From positions 2,480,001-2,544,000 of the forward strand of contig NC_070570.1 in the NCBI RefSeq assembly GCF_026914185.1: a stretch of DNA of 64,000 bases. Reading direction: 5' to 3'. This DNA comes from Puccinia triticina (Eukaryota > Basidiomycota > Pucciniomycetes > Pucciniales > Pucciniaceae). This document shows, in pieces, positions 44,991 to 57,658 of the stretch; within the stretch, counting starts at the first letter, position 1, and each line of letters opens with the position of its first letter. Made by a program: the position numbers and the translations under genes. The notes below the pieces were generated by a model. That model searched no databases. It was not told where the DNA came from and worked only from the letters and a program-made list of their open reading frames with translations.

Positions 44991-45877
44991 CTTCACAAGG
45001 CATCAGATTTCTTCTGCATCTGGAACCTGCATCTTATAAACACTATGTTTCTGTTATATTTCTCACTTAATGATTCAGGCAATTGCATAGTTACAGTCAC
45101 CAGGGATGTTTCCATGGCACTTGCATGCAAGTGCTTTCTGGTAACTTGACAACACATTTTGTTTGAGCCCCGGGACATGGTGGTTGTAAGTCATGCATAA
45201 CTTTGGACCTGTTTTGGTCAAACCTGTCTGAATTTCAGTTGATCTTTTGTGAAAATCAAGTGTAAGTCTTGTGCAAATCAGTTGAAAGTTCAATTGAGTC
45301 TGTGTTCCAGCTGTTTGACATCCAGCCCAAACCTACACCAACGTAAATAAGATCCATCTGATCCGATCAAATTATAATCTGAGTTACACCTCACTAATCC
45401 CAGCACATATAGAGAAGTTGCTAGACCTGGTGATGGAATTTCAAATCTCACCCCTGTTTAGATGTTTCTTCTCAACAGCTGCTTGTTTGCAGAAAGTTTG
45501 CGATCACAAAATGTTGTTTTTTGTGTAACATACTTATGCTTTGAAATTTTATATGCTGACCCAGCAACTCACATCAAATATTCCAGGGCCAACATTTTGC
45601 ATGTCTTTGCATACAACTAGTGACATTATGAGCATAAACTGTGTTCTGCCGATGCAAATGATGACCAGAGGTTTACTTTATATAAACTTTTATGGATAAC
45701 CCTTCATATCTCCTTGGTAAATCCACAAACTGAGCCAAGCAGGCTACCATATGTAACGACAAACCAAAAATTGGCACTTGATCCACATCAGAATTGACAA
45801 GGAGGTGAAACTGATATATCTCCCTGTGTTTGCCGTCACAGTATCCTCTGAAGTATTACGCAACCTCTCCTTCCAAA

Positions 45878-48274
45878 ATGGCTGATGTTTTCTGCCTTGG
45901 TCAAATCCTTATTCCATTTTCCTCAAGATCAACAATCTATCCGCCCGATGTTCCCCAGGTTGCTTTCCTTCAGCGGGGGAACCACCAAGTCCATCTGTTA
46001 GGTTCTGAAAGTCTTTTGTTTGGGGATCTCAGCGAGATTGAAAGCAGGTTTATTGGACAGTTGTTGGGACCCATTGGAGGCTGTTCCACTTGGATCACCG
46101 AAGAAAAGTTTTCTACTACAGACCAGTCTTTAATAAAACTTCAAGCATTTGTGGTCGCAAAGAATGCAAAACTTTCTCAACTGCGGGGATGTGTTTTTAG
46201 TCGGTCCAAGGATGTTCAAACGGTTCTTCCTTCATTTTCTAGCGCAGGAATTGAGCTGCTGTCAATTTGGAACTACGACCAAACCCTTTTCTTTAATATA
46301 CCACACCTGACATCTGCCAATCATCAACTTCCAGAATCTGACGATAACATAAGTCTCCGCCCATACCTTGCAAAGTGTTGCACAATATTAAAAGATCACC
46401 AACTGAGTGCCCTTTGGTTTCTCAAGAAGAACGAATCTAGCAAAAACATGATTTCAGAACTCTGGCACCACTCCGACAACGACTGGATCAGGGACAGTGT
46501 TGAAGATTGGAATGAACCGGTGGCTAGTAGTGAAGGTGGAAAACCACGAGGGTCGGTACTTGCAGATGATATGGGGCTTGGAAAGACGTTGACGGCATTG
46601 ATGTTCATTCTAGCGACTAGCCAATCAGCCCTCAGCTTTCAGAGGTCTTCCCTTGACAGTACACAATTGATGTCTGCTGCTACCCTTATCATATGTCCTC
46701 TGGCGACCCTATCAAACTGGGAAAACGAGATCCGAATCCATTTTCATGCAAATACAATACCCTACTCTCTCTTCCATGGGAGAAATCGAGGAGGCGTTAC
46801 AAAAAAGGAGCTACTTTCTTCCATGGTTGTGCTGACAACATATGACATGATTGGCCAAACATCAAACACCTCAACAAGTGCACCGATGATTGAATCTCTG
46901 AATATCTGCTGGTTCAGGATAGTCTTAGACGAAGCTCAGTAAGTACAAGAGGCAAACTCTCTCAAGGGAAGCAATATGAAGATGCTAATTATGTATAACA
47001 TGTAGTATGATCAGGAACCGAAGTGCAACAAGGACACAGCTTATTCAACGTCTCAATGCAAAGTTTTTCTTGTGTCTATCTGGGACTCCCCTGCAGAACC
47101 GCTTGACCAACATACAAAGCCTTGTTGAACTGTTGAAGATACAACCATGGAGTAACGAATGGATATGGAAGAATTTCCTAATACCTAACATAAATGTTGG
47201 GTCAAGCCACGCTATCAGATCTCTAAACAGGCTTATGGACGGAATATGCTTGAGGAGGACAAAGGAGGTCTTATTGAATTTGCCACCAAAGACGGAACGT
47301 GCTGTGGTCGTACATCTCAGTTCTGACTGGGAGAAAGTATCACAAGACCTCCATCAGACTTTTGTGGAGAGTTTTGGGCGATTAAGAACCTCGGCAGATG
47401 TTTGGGATTTTGGTGAATTCTTCCGGCAACTTACAATGATTCGACAATTTTGTAATCATCCACTTTTTGCGAGGGAAGAGGTTGAATTTAACGGGGAATG
47501 GGAATGGAATCACTCAGCAAAGACGGTTCACCTGATCAATAAACTCAACGTATTGGCACATCAAGGAAGTCAAGCAAGGAAACCAAAGTCTGTGGTATTC
47601 TCAAACTATGTTGGATTCTTAAGGATGTGAGCTGGACGTTTTTTTAATCTCAAGCTAATACACCTTTGATTTCATCTACTGACAACAAACATTGTATATT
47701 TTTGGAAGAATTGAAAACGGCCTTCAAGCAAACAACATTCAATCCACATGGCTTACTGGGAAGATGAGCATCTCACAGCGTGATGAAAGTCTGGCTCTTT
47801 TTCGGTGTAGTTCTGAGTGCAATGTGCTTCTCGGTTCAATTGGAGCGGCTGGAGTGGGGATAGATTTAAGATGTGAAGAAAATGTTTATATCATGGTGAG
47901 TGTAAGAGAGCCAAAAGCCTTATTTATGGAGATCTGACATAGGTTTGTATTTTTGAAGGAACCAAGCTGGAATCCGGCCATGGAGGCACAGGCGGTGGAC
48001 CGTCTATACCGTCTAGGGCAGGTGAACCCAGTAAATGTATATAGGTACTATGTACATGGCACACTAGAGATGAATATACATCAGATACAGAGAAGGAAAG
48101 GAGAACTGGCAACGTAAGTATTTCTCAAATTCGTCTGTTGCCTTGAATCTAAGGGAAACCATGTTTCAGGACGTGCACTAACTAGCTGATCTGGTGTCTA
48201 GGCTAAGTGTTCCTTCCGGTGGTGATGAAGAGTACCAGTCTGCTCAGTTATTGATGAGTAAATTATATAGATGA
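45878..48274 (+). CDS. SNF2-family DNA-dependent ATPase/helicase, five exons
   Basis: Proposed exons are 45878-46938, 47006-47626, 47709-47895, 47959-48114 and 48202-48274; all introns are GT-AG and phases join without stops, giving about 700 aa. Motifs in order: I LADDMGLGKT, Ia ICPLATLSNW, II DEAH (created across the first splice), III LSGTPLQNR, the QFCNHPLF block, IV KSVVFSNY, V GAAGVGIDL and VI QAVDRLYRLGQ. The type resembles Rad5/HLTF-like SNF2 proteins, which remodel chromatin or DNA forks, but no RING or HIRAN domain is seen. The first ATG in frame is used; an upstream exon is possible. The 3' end overlaps the open frame of a convergent gene. It appears intact. Confidence 0.85.
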
Positions 48275-49408
48275 AATGAAGAGTTATCAACTTACACAAT
48301 TTATGAGTGATCTCTAAGAGTTTGGAGAAGTCAATTGGAGGCCGAGGGTTAAGGAGGAGTTTAGGTGTCTCGGATAGTGTATTGATGTATTCGGGTGAGT
48401 AGCAGTTGATTGGTAAATTTATGGGCACGTCAGAAAATTTGGGAGGAGTGGACGACATAGGAACTGAACGCCGGTTTTCAATTGTATAACTGTGTACATA
48501 TTTGGGGCCTTTGGTGTTTGTTTTCTTGTGGATATGGATTTTGTCAAGTTGCTGAGCAAGGCTGTTGAATTCAGAAGACCTCCATGACAGTGGAACTTTG
48601 ATGAGCGACTTGTCCTGTAGGCGTTCGGTTTCAGAAGTGCATTTGATGTCATCAAATAACTCCTTTGTTTCAGTTGATATTTTGAGGTTGGACAGTGTCT
48701 GTTGGCGGTGTTTCTGAAGCTAGAAAATTGGATTTGGGTACAGAATTAGTATGAGTGAATGAGGATGAGTGAGAAAAGCATATCCCCTACCTGGCTTCGC
48801 AACTTGGATTTCAACTCCGATTGTTTCTTGTTATTTTGGCGGATAGGGGAAAACCTTCCAAGCCTAAGACCTTTGGCTCTTCCAAGGAACCAGCGGTGTA
48901 AGGTACCCATGTGGAGTTCTTGGTTTGAAGCTTCGCTAGGATCGATGTAGAATCTCTTGAAAACCCCGTATTGGTGGGTGTGTCTCCAGTGCTTGAGAAT
49001 AAATTAGGCAATAGACTGGTTCCAGGGTGAGTACCAAGGATATTGCCAAGAAAAGGTTGCTCCGGGAAATCCAGATGCTGCAACATCTTGAAGATATAGA
49101 ACTCGGAAAACTTCGGGGATCTTCTCGCTTTTGAGGGAGGATGCACTTTCTGGAATGTGAGATATCGGATGAATCAAGATTGAGTGTGGAAGGCTGCAGC
49201 CGGTCTGGTAATCTTGAGGGGATGGACAAATCCTCCAGGCTTCTGAAGATTTGGTGTTCAAGTCTAGCAATGTGCGGGTAAATGCAGCGATACTCCGACA
49301 CAAAGGTGAAGTTGACTTTGGGAGTACAGTGGAATAGATACTATTAAATTTACAGGTGTTGGTTGGAGGAGTGTGACCGGTGAAGTGAGAGTGAGTTAAA
49401 GTCTTCAT
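48198..49408 (-). CDS. Unknown protein, spliced minus-strand gene
   Basis: No family recognised. The best-supported part is an exon about 49146-48791 (SEFYIFKMLQHLDFPEQPFL...), a GT-AG intron 48790-48720, and an exon from 48719 that stays open to 48198 (LPINCYSPEYINTLSETPK...); the phases join. The 5' part is uncertain. An ATG at 49408 starts another frame (MKTLTHSHFTGHTPP), and at least one further intron or a frameshift lies near 49150-49310. A TATA-like TATAAG lies at 49466-49461. If unspliced at the 3' end, it overlaps the last exon of the SNF2 gene. A palindrome lies about 220 bp upstream. Confidence 0.45.
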
Positions 49409-49460
49409 TGTGGGATTTTGAGCGAGTTGTTGGGGGGGGGAAGTCACATAACGTGGTCCT

Positions 49461-49468
49461 CTTATACA
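49461..49468 (-). promoter_or_regulatory. TATA-like element for the minus-strand gene
   Basis: TGTATAAG on the minus strand, about 55 bp upstream of the ATG at 49408 and between it and the palindrome at 49632-49667. Confidence 0.35.
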
Positions 49469-49631
49469 AAATCATTCGGATCTGGGTGAGCAAGAAGTGT
49501 TGATCTCATCCCTTTGTGTTCAGAATCTCAAAGGGGTTCTTAATTCTGGGCAGCATTGCATGAATGGCCCAGAAATACATACATAAGATTTATTATGTAA
49601 AGTGTTTGGCAGAGGTGGATGAGTACGTTGA

Positions 49632-49667
49632 TGTCACCAAAACGTACGCGCGTACGTTTTGGTGACA
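49632..49667. repeat. Perfect palindrome, copy 1
   Basis: The half-site GTCACCAAAACGTACGC (49633-49649) is followed immediately by its exact complement (49650-49666). One more T/A pair extends it to 36 bp. The same 34 bp occurs at 56963 and 63169, and flanking sequences are unrelated. Confidence 0.97.
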
Positions 49668-50168
49668 ATGTGAAGGATGCCCACCCGCTGACTCGGAACA
49701 CAAGGCTGACTTTAGTGTGACATGTAATCACCCACCACTTTCAGACCCAATATACACCTTTTCCTATGACTCACCTGCAAACAAGAGACGAGATGCTCGA
49801 CAGGCCACAATTTGATGTAATTGGATAAACTAAATTTTGGGAGGGAGCCCATTCAGGTCCAAAGCATTTTTGGTTTAAACTCACAAATCCGACACAGAAT
49901 TTGCTTGATACTATCAAACTCAGACGGATTGGACCCAATTGAATCACATCAAGGGAGGTGGAACTTATCTAGGCACTTCAATATTTCTGTTGATCTGACA
50001 GTTTTTACGTGCATGATCTTGATTTTGGAGTGCTTCCCCAAATAAATGTAATAGGGGGAGACAACAACAGAAGTTCAAGAAAAATGTGATGTTTGATCTG
50101 AAGTTTTGCCAACTGCCTCCTTTTCCCAACAGATTCTTTCACTATGGTAAACATGGTTGTACAACCCT

Positions 50169-50736
50169 TCAAAGTTCAAACCCAGTAACACATTTCAATA
50201 TTCCGGATCTAGACCAAAATAATGGAGGTTTTTTTAGCACAAAACAGCAATTTGTGGGTGTGTATTGAATTGGTTGGCTAAGACTGTACCTTGGTGCAAA
50301 GTTACCCAGATATTTAGCAAGCATATAGTTAATCAGAAGCAGACAACGGTGCATTGGGGGTTTCACAACTGCTGGTAAAATTGAGTGGCCCTGACATAGA
50401 GTGCCCAAGTGAGTTATGGTTTCTGATGCTTAGGTGAATCAATAATCAGTCCATACCTCTTCCTAATTGGTTTCTTCTGGCCATCCAAGTTGCGTGCACG
50501 TTGGGGACAGACCAGGAAGGGATCTTATGGTCGTGAGAATCCGCAACCAACTTGCATTGGAGTTGAACACAGTGATTCCAATTGATCCAGTCACGGGATA
50601 ATCTCTCTTGGACGCTGGTGTGGGTGGGTTCACCGGAAAGGGGAAGTTCGATACTCTCTACAAAACCATCTATCCTATCTTGCATAGATTTAATCCACTT
50701 CAGTTGATTTTGATTGAAACAGAATGTGGTGGGCAT
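50169..50736 (-). CDS. Unknown protein, probable spliced minus-strand gene
   Basis: The ATG at 50736 starts a protein-like exon (MPTTFCFNQNQLKWIK..., QERLSRDWINWNHCVQL...) with a possible GT donor at 50456. A second open segment at 50390-50170 (KPPMHRCLLLINYMLAKYLG...) may be the next exon, but the phase of the obvious AG acceptor does not join. The model is therefore partial. TTAAATAG near 50822 could serve as TATA. No family recognised. It lies between the palindrome and the Tnp2 transposase, on the opposite strand to the latter. Confidence 0.35.
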
Positions 50737-51301
50737 TGTCAAAATTTGGCAAGTTTGAACAGCTTTGGTTGAGAAGAGGACAATGATGAAATAATTGGCA
50801 TAAATGCTAATGAGTTGTGGCTATTTAAGGTCAGATTTAATTAAGTTTTTCTGCTGCCAAAATATTCTGTTTATCTTTCTGCAAAGTGAACCATTCAAAA
50901 GCAAGTCATCCTCTGGGATTTTACACGGGCATGAGTAATTGAGAAAACTTGCATGTGGGTTGATTGAAGTTAGTCAGTATGTGAGAATTTTAAGAATCAC
51001 ACCATCAGATCAGTGTGTCGAATCTGTCCTTCTTATTCCCCTGCAATGCAGAAAGCAGTGTCTTGCTGTGTATTTGGACAACAAAATATGGTTCAAAGAA
51101 GAATAAGGGAGATGATGTGATGAGGCTGCATCGATCACGTGATGCCTTGTTGAAATGTCACAGCAAATTGTACTCAGTAAATTTGTGGGATAATATATGT
51201 TGGTAAGGAAGGGGGACCTCACAGCTTAACACCTCCGTCTGGCTATCTAACCTTCCAACACCGATTTCTCATCATTTCTTTTGCCTTAATTATCTGATCC
51301 T

Positions 51302-54300
51302 ATGAATAACATTCATCCTACCTACGTATGTCATTGTAAATCTCATGGATGCTATGCAACCCAGCATGAAGAAGAAGGTATTGGCGTGGTTCCAGGAAGG
51401 GTACTCTCTAGGGTTGCTTATCGAGAGCACCAAAGTAAGGAATCACAGTTACAATTGAAGGTGTCATCAGTAGTTCCTCCTCCGCTTCTCACAGGTAGCA
51501 CATCACACGTAAGCCAACATAAATCCCAATCCATTTGATCAGTGGTACTGATAATGAGGTCTTCCGTTGTGTTCAAAATTCTTCACTGAGAAGGAACCAT
51601 CTCACTCTAACATGGTCCTGTGTCAAAATTCCGGAGCCAGTGCACATCCTCTGTTCCTAGAGGAAGATTTCTGAAAACAAGTTATGCTGCAAATGGCGGA
51701 GTCCGTACTACAAAACCGTCTCAGCAAGTCAGGTGCAGCTGATTTTCTTCGGGCAGCTCGTGAAAATGCTATTTTGCTCTCAAATATCTGGAGTAGTACC
51801 GATGGGACACTTGACGCATCCAGAATTGTGGAACAGATACCCCACACCCGCGAAGGCGTTTTTAACCGCCTCGGACTTAACCCTAGTATGACTACACAAG
51901 TGTGCTGTCAAAAGTGCTTTGCTTTGTACCCACTAGACGACAAGACAAAACTCTGCCCAAAAAAATGCAATCAGCCATTCCTATCATCTTATCAGAGATT
52001 TTGCAAGTGGGCAAAAGAAAATGAACTGCAACCTAGATGTGATCATGATCTTCTAAAGCCAAATTGAAACAATAAACTAAAGCCATTGCGCACATTCAGC
52101 TATGTCAAACTAGAGACTTGGCTCAAGGCACGACTTTCTGAATCGCACTTTGAGAATCTACTAGATACCAGCCTGAGTGTTTGATCTCAGAGCTCTGATC
52201 AAATGATGGAGGATGTGTGGGATGGAACCGTGTGGCAGGAGTTTCCTGCCACTGAAGAGGGTGATGGGATCTTCACCAAGACTTCTGGGAACCTTGTATT
52301 CAGCCTTTATCTCGACTGGTTCAACGCTGAAGGATCATCAGGCCTAGGTTCCCATAATTCTGTTGGTGCAATTACTTTGATATGCTTGAATCTTCCGCCC
52401 AGTCAACGCTACAAGATTGAGAACATATTCCTTTTTGGTGTGATCCCAGGACCTAAGGAGCCTAGCCTTGATCAATTGAACCATCTATTGTCACCCTTAG
52501 TCAAGGAGCTGCTGTCATTTTGGAAGGGTGTTTGTTTCAAATCTACAGCATCACATCCAGAAGGCAGGATCATCTGTGCCGCAATTTTCCCCCTTATTGC
52601 AGACCTTCCGGCACTCCGCAAAACAGCTGGTTTTGGAAGTCACGCAGCAACCTTATTCTGCTCCTTTTGTCTAATGGATAAGAAGGATATTGAAGAAACA
52701 GACCCGTCAAAGTTCCCTGCACAATCCAACGAGCAACATCTACTCCATGCAAAAGCGTGGTTTGCACTCGATAGCTACCAGGCTCGGAAGAAATTCATGA
52801 AGAAACACGGTGCAAGATGGAGTGTTCTAAATGAACTCCCCTACTGGCGTCCAGTCGAATATTGCTCTATTGAGCTTATGCACGCTCTGTTTCTTGGTGA
52901 CTTAAAAGATCACAGCATGCGTTTCTTGTACCTGCCTTTGGCAGCCAAACAGCTCAAGTCAACTCAGGAGAAGGAGGAGGAGTGGCAGATGGATGCCCAC
53001 TTTACGGCGCTTCCATTCACTGATCTTTTTCCAAGTGAACCAAAGAAGACAGAGAAGCGGAGGCGCAGTGAAGAGCCAGATGATCCAAATTCAGAACTAA
53101 GGCCACCTAAGAGAGGAAAAACATCTCAAAACAACCCTTCCCTCAAGGGGAAACAGCGGGCAAATCAAGCTGATTCTAAATCTCAGTCTCAAGCCTCCTC
53201 GCAAACTGGCTCTGAGAGCACCCCAAGAAGCCACTCTTACAATTTCCGAGTTCGAAAACAGACGATTTACAATGAATGTGACGAGAGTGCAGATACTGAA
53301 CACTCAGAAGATGACCGGAATAGTGATTGCACTGAGAGGGGACCGAAGAGAAACAAATCGTTGACACCACTGGGAAGAGACGGTGCTATCTCACATCGAC
53401 TAAGGCCTCATGAACTTGAGGTGGTTCGACAAACACTCATTCACACCACAATCCCATCTTGGATTGACCGGGTTCCACATAATTTAGGATCAGCAAGTCA
53501 TGGCTCGCTAAAGGCTGCTGAGTGGCTTATTCTCTACAAAGTTTACTACACAATTGCATTGATTCCTGTCTGGAAGAAAACTTATTCAGAGTGTGCAACG
53601 GAAGAGGAAAAGGAACGAGTTGAAATTTTGCTGGAATCTACGACTCTTCTTTCCAAGATTTCACATTTCCTCACCTTGCCAAAGATCAATCCCCAACATC
53701 TCCCAGAGCTTGATGATTTGATAGTGAAATACCGCAAATGCCTCCATCGAGGATGGCCGGAAGAATCAACAAAGCCAAACCTGCATCTGACACAGCACTA
53801 TTCTGATGTCATACAGAGGTTTGGTCCCCCTAGATCAACAGCAGCGTGGGCGCAAGAACGGGTTAATGGAATTCTCCAAAGATTACCAACAAATCACCAC
53901 CCATGTCAGTCTGTGTTTTATTTAAATTCTGTTTAGATCATTACCAGCTGATAAGGTCTTTTTTTTTCTGGAGATCAGCCAAGATCCCAAAAACATTGTT
54001 GAAGGAATGGCACATAAACTCCACCCTCCAACTTGTTATCCGTGGCGAAGAAGCAAAGAAAGGCGGTTTGTTGGGAACGGACAATGCAAAGAAGAAGAAC
54101 AAACCCACTTTACATCTTGACTCACAAATGATGACAAAGTGGAAACGAGCTATTGCGGGGAAAGAGAAATCTAAGGGAAGGCTTTGTGCAAATCCCATGG
54201 AGCTTGATCCAACGGTATCAAGCGAAATTATGATAACAATCAAAGGAAAGAACTTCAGCACAGCAAATCACCATCTTGGAAATTCTTATATTGAGTTTTT

Positions 54301-54670
54301 CTTTGGCCCTGACCAACGGTTTGGAACCATCAAGAACATATTCCGCTCAATTCAAACACCTGGGAAAACATGGATTATTGTTCTTCCTTTCAAGGAACTG
54401 AACAAAACTGATGATCCCTACAACGATTATCCGGACCTCAATTGCCGATTGGTTTGAGATGAGTTTGAAGTTGCAGTGATTGTGGAGGAGGAGAAAATTG
54501 TTGGACATGTGGCTGTCCTGAAGAACCCTGCAGGAACTTTTGGAATTTTAAGCGAGACCATCACAGCTGTTGGATTGGGCACGGTGGTAAGTCATTCTCA
54601 TGTGATACAGTTTTTTTGGACGTTATCTGACAGATTGTTTGTCCAGGGATGGGAAGGTCTTGAGATGTAA
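51302..54670 (+). pseudogene. Tnp2-type transposase (CACTA superfamily, Plavaka-like)
   Basis: The N-terminal exon from ATG 51302 has a Cys/His cluster (VCHCKSHGC). The next segment from 51684 has a C-x2-C...C-x3-C zinc ribbon. The catalytic core follows: DWFN (Asp at 52314), the MHALFLG block (52878; relatives have D-x-MH), and ERVNG (Glu at 53856), the expected DDE-like triad. A Ser/Lys-rich insert (53040-53390) separates the last two blocks. TGA at 52065-52067 and at 52182-52184 interrupt an otherwise continuous frame; a C-terminal part follows an intron near 53910-53970. The enzyme would cut and join element ends. The TIRs of the element were not found. Confidence 0.7.
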
Positions 54671-55000
54671 GATCTATTTGGATGTTTTTTATTCTCATAT
54701 GTACAAACTTTATATATATGTTTGCTTGGATGTTTTGCTTGAATAAGGGGTGCTTTCCCTTTCAGCTTGGTATATCGATGATACCAGATCTTCTGTTTCT
54801 GATCCAAGAAGCAACACAGTGTCCTCTATATATTATTCTGAAGTTACTCTGAACCCAAGACCATGTTCCTTGCTTATTGATTTTTAGATCACTCTACACT
54901 CGTCTCTGTCTCCTTCTTGAGAAACCATAAATATTCTCGATCAAAATTCAAAACATCTGTTTGCAATATTTCATCTTCAAATTGAGATTCAGCTACATCA

Positions 55001-56729
55001 ATGGATCATGAGCCTCAGGAAGTCGACGCCGACGGAGGTAACGGAAATGCTGATCAAGCTGGAGGACAGACTGGACCGCAAGGTGGGGGAAATGGTCAAG
55101 ACAAACACAGCTGGATATCAAAGGTCATCGACAGCATCCTACCTAACATCACTGACGAAGCCAACCGTAATAGATCTGCTGGTAGCTCAGCTCCTTCTGG
55201 TGAGTTAGAAATCACAAGAAAAATTTAATTATCATTTTTAAATTGATTTTGATTCGGGCTTTCATCGGCTAGGTTCGCACCCTGCAGGATTGTTGAACAC
55301 TGACAGCGTCACAGAACGACCCCGACTGGATCCCCATTTTGTTGTTGAGAATGCCAGAGGGGCAAGAGCTCATGTGGAGGAGAATGGGATTCGAATCCGT
55401 GGGGAGCGCCAAGCCCGAGGAATTGCTTGGAAGGAAGCTCTCAATGAGCATTGCGACAAGTATTCTTGTGGGATCCAACATTTTATCAAATTTTTCCTTG
55501 GAGGACCAGTAAAACCGCAAGACTATCCTTCATTGCCGACCACAGAAGAATTAGAGGCTCTTTACTGGGTAGACAGGCGATCCAAAATGATAATTGAACA
55601 ACTTGATAGGTTGCGTTCCAGTCTCTCGGCCAAATCTCTAGCGGAGCAAGACTTCTATGTGGCACAGGCCGAGAAGGAGATACGTAAGAATATCCCACTT
55701 CCAACATTCCATCCGGCTCCGAGGAAAGGTGATCTAGGAGGTGGAAAGCCAATCAGTCTCCAAACGAAGGGGGATGTTGAGCGAGCGCTAGCCTTAGCTG
55801 GAATCTCGAGATTCACGTTTGAATGGAACGTTCCCCGTGACAAGGATTCGACTTGGAACTCTGCAGTTATTGAAGTGATGGGAAAGAAATCTGTGGAATG
55901 GCTTGGAAAATCAATGAAAATCAGTGAGGAGGAGACTGGACAGGTGGCAGCTATCATTAAACGTTGGCTTGAAACTAAATTGCGAGAGTTTCAACAGTAC
56001 GGAGATATGGGTGTTACCCAGTACGATGATATCAAGTCAAAGAAAGCAACCAAGGCACAATATCAGAGGTGGCACAAGAATGTAAGTGCGGTGTCTCCTG
56101 CTCAACCCGTTTTTCTGAACCAGTAACACAAGTTGATAATTTGTTTTGCACTGCAACAGATCAAGGAGCAACGATGTAAGATGGGTGATAAAGTCTTTCA
56201 TAATCTTCCCCAACTGGCGGTAGTGCTGGAGGACAAGAGGTGCCACTCGGATATTGAAGACGGACCGGACGGCGCGAATCCTATTAGTGTATTTCCAGCT
56301 TGGCGTATTGTTCATCTCACAGAAATCCTCCACAATCTCGATCAAATGGTGCAAGCCCAAGCTAACCATCACAAAACAATCAAGACAAACAAGAAGATGT
56401 ATGCACGTTCGGCACGTAACCACGCGAAGACTGTTGGTGGAGCTATTGGCGTTGCACGTGATTGGCCAAAAGATTGCTATGATCAAGGGTTCTGGAACGG
56501 TCTGAGTAAATTCGAGCAGGATACTCTTTCAAAAATTCCAGAAGTCAACATTGCACAGATTGCTCAAGGCTTGACTCAGATTTGCCAAAGGGGTAATCAC
56601 ACCGGCTCCAGTGGTCCATCAGACGGAGGAGTGACAAGCCGTGGTCAGAAACGAGTTCAATCTGAAGAACGGAATGATGACCAGGTGGGAGGTGTCCCAG
56701 GCGCTAGCGGAGGAATGCATGTCAATTAA
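55001..56729 (+). CDS. Unknown 525-aa protein, three intact exons
   Basis: Exons 55001-55199, 55273-56081 and 56160-56729, with GT-AG introns of 73 and 78 nt whose phases join. The N-terminus is Gly/Asp/Gln-rich and low-complexity. The middle is a charged helical region with EIRKNIPLPTFHPAPRKG and ISRFTFEWNVPRDKDSTWN. The third exon continues with FPAWRIVHLTEILHNLDQM and a basic stretch, and the tail is disordered (SSGPSDGG...). No known domain was recognised. It lies about 330 bp after the transposase on the same strand, with a palindrome 233 bp beyond its stop, so it may be the second gene of the same element. Unlike the transposase it has no stops or frameshifts. Confidence 0.75.
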
Positions 56730-56961
56730 TCAAAAATGATGGTTTTTGGGGGGCAGGTGATTTTGTGTTGGCTGTTTCTTTTCTTTTCTAACGGTGGTAT
56801 CCTTCTAAAAGATGTTTTCTCCAATTGTACTTCATTTTGATAATCTGGAGGCTGGAGATAGTTGAAATAGATTCTGGTATTTTGGAACCGGATTGTGATG
56901 CCGATTCCTGTGCAAAGCGTAGATCCCGTGAAGAATGTGGGATCTGCAATCACCAGGTCAA

Positions 56962-56997
56962 TGTCACCAAAACGTACGCGCGTACGTTTTGGTGACA
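56962..56997. repeat. Perfect palindrome, copy 2
   Basis: The same 34-bp perfect palindrome as copies 1 and 3 (56963-56996), extended by one T/A pair. It lies 233 bp downstream of the 525-aa gene and 662 bp upstream of the ATG of the 757-aa gene. Confidence 0.97.
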
Positions 56998-57072
56998 CAG
57001 GGCAGACCTACAAGTTGTATCACAACTAAGCCCTCTGCCAGGGGTTTCTAGCGCAACAGAGAGAACTTATGA

Positions 57073-57537
57073 TCAAGATAAGTCCAATTGCAACTTATAT
57101 GTAGATGAAGTGGGGTTTAAGTCAAAAACAACCAATCCTTCATCTACACTTGTGACCATTGTGATACCTGTTTGTTTGAGAGTTATTTCGTATGCAGAAA
57201 AGAGTGAATCCATATTACATATGATAATTCCCCCTGGGTTTATTTGGAGAGGGAAAGACAAACTTGGGTGCTAGGACCTGAATGCATATCTATGCCCTTC
57301 ATGATTCTTAACGTATGACAAAGTGTGTTTCTTGATGAAATCAGCTGGTGGTGCTCCCTGCTGATAAATAATGAACAGTTGATTATGTATTCCTTTGTCT
57401 ACAAGGGGATTAATTAACCTAGAAGATGGTCTCTCAGACCTATGTAGATTGAAGATTGAGTCAAATAGATTGTGGTTGTACACAACCCTTTTTGTTGATG
57501 CGTCACCTGCTTCCAATGAGAATATATAAGCACGCAC
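57073..57537 (-). pseudogene. Unrecognised minus-strand open frame with one stop
   Basis: About 154 codons lie in one frame, broken only by TAG at 57271-57273. The part FPLQINPGGIIICNMDSLFSA looks protein-like, but no family was recognised. It overlaps the promoter of the 757-aa gene on the other strand, which argues for chance or for an older gene remnant. Confidence 0.2.
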
Positions 57538-57540
57538 TTT
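57533..57540 (+). promoter_or_regulatory. TATA box of the 757-aa gene
   Basis: TATATAAG, 119 bp upstream of the ATG at 57659, followed by a pyrimidine-rich leader. Confidence 0.5.
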
Positions 57541-57658
57541 TCAATGGTTCTTGTCTCTTCCCCCCACCTCCCATAATTTCTCCACATCACAAGCGTCATT
57601 TAATCAACTCCATCAATTCTCCCAACCTATCCTCCTTACATATCAACACACAAAAACA

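Noticed and set aside
49632..49667. Palindrome as a Rho-independent-type terminator or CRISPR repeat
   Set aside because: The context is eukaryotic, the copies are kilobases apart, and there is no U-tract or regular spacing.
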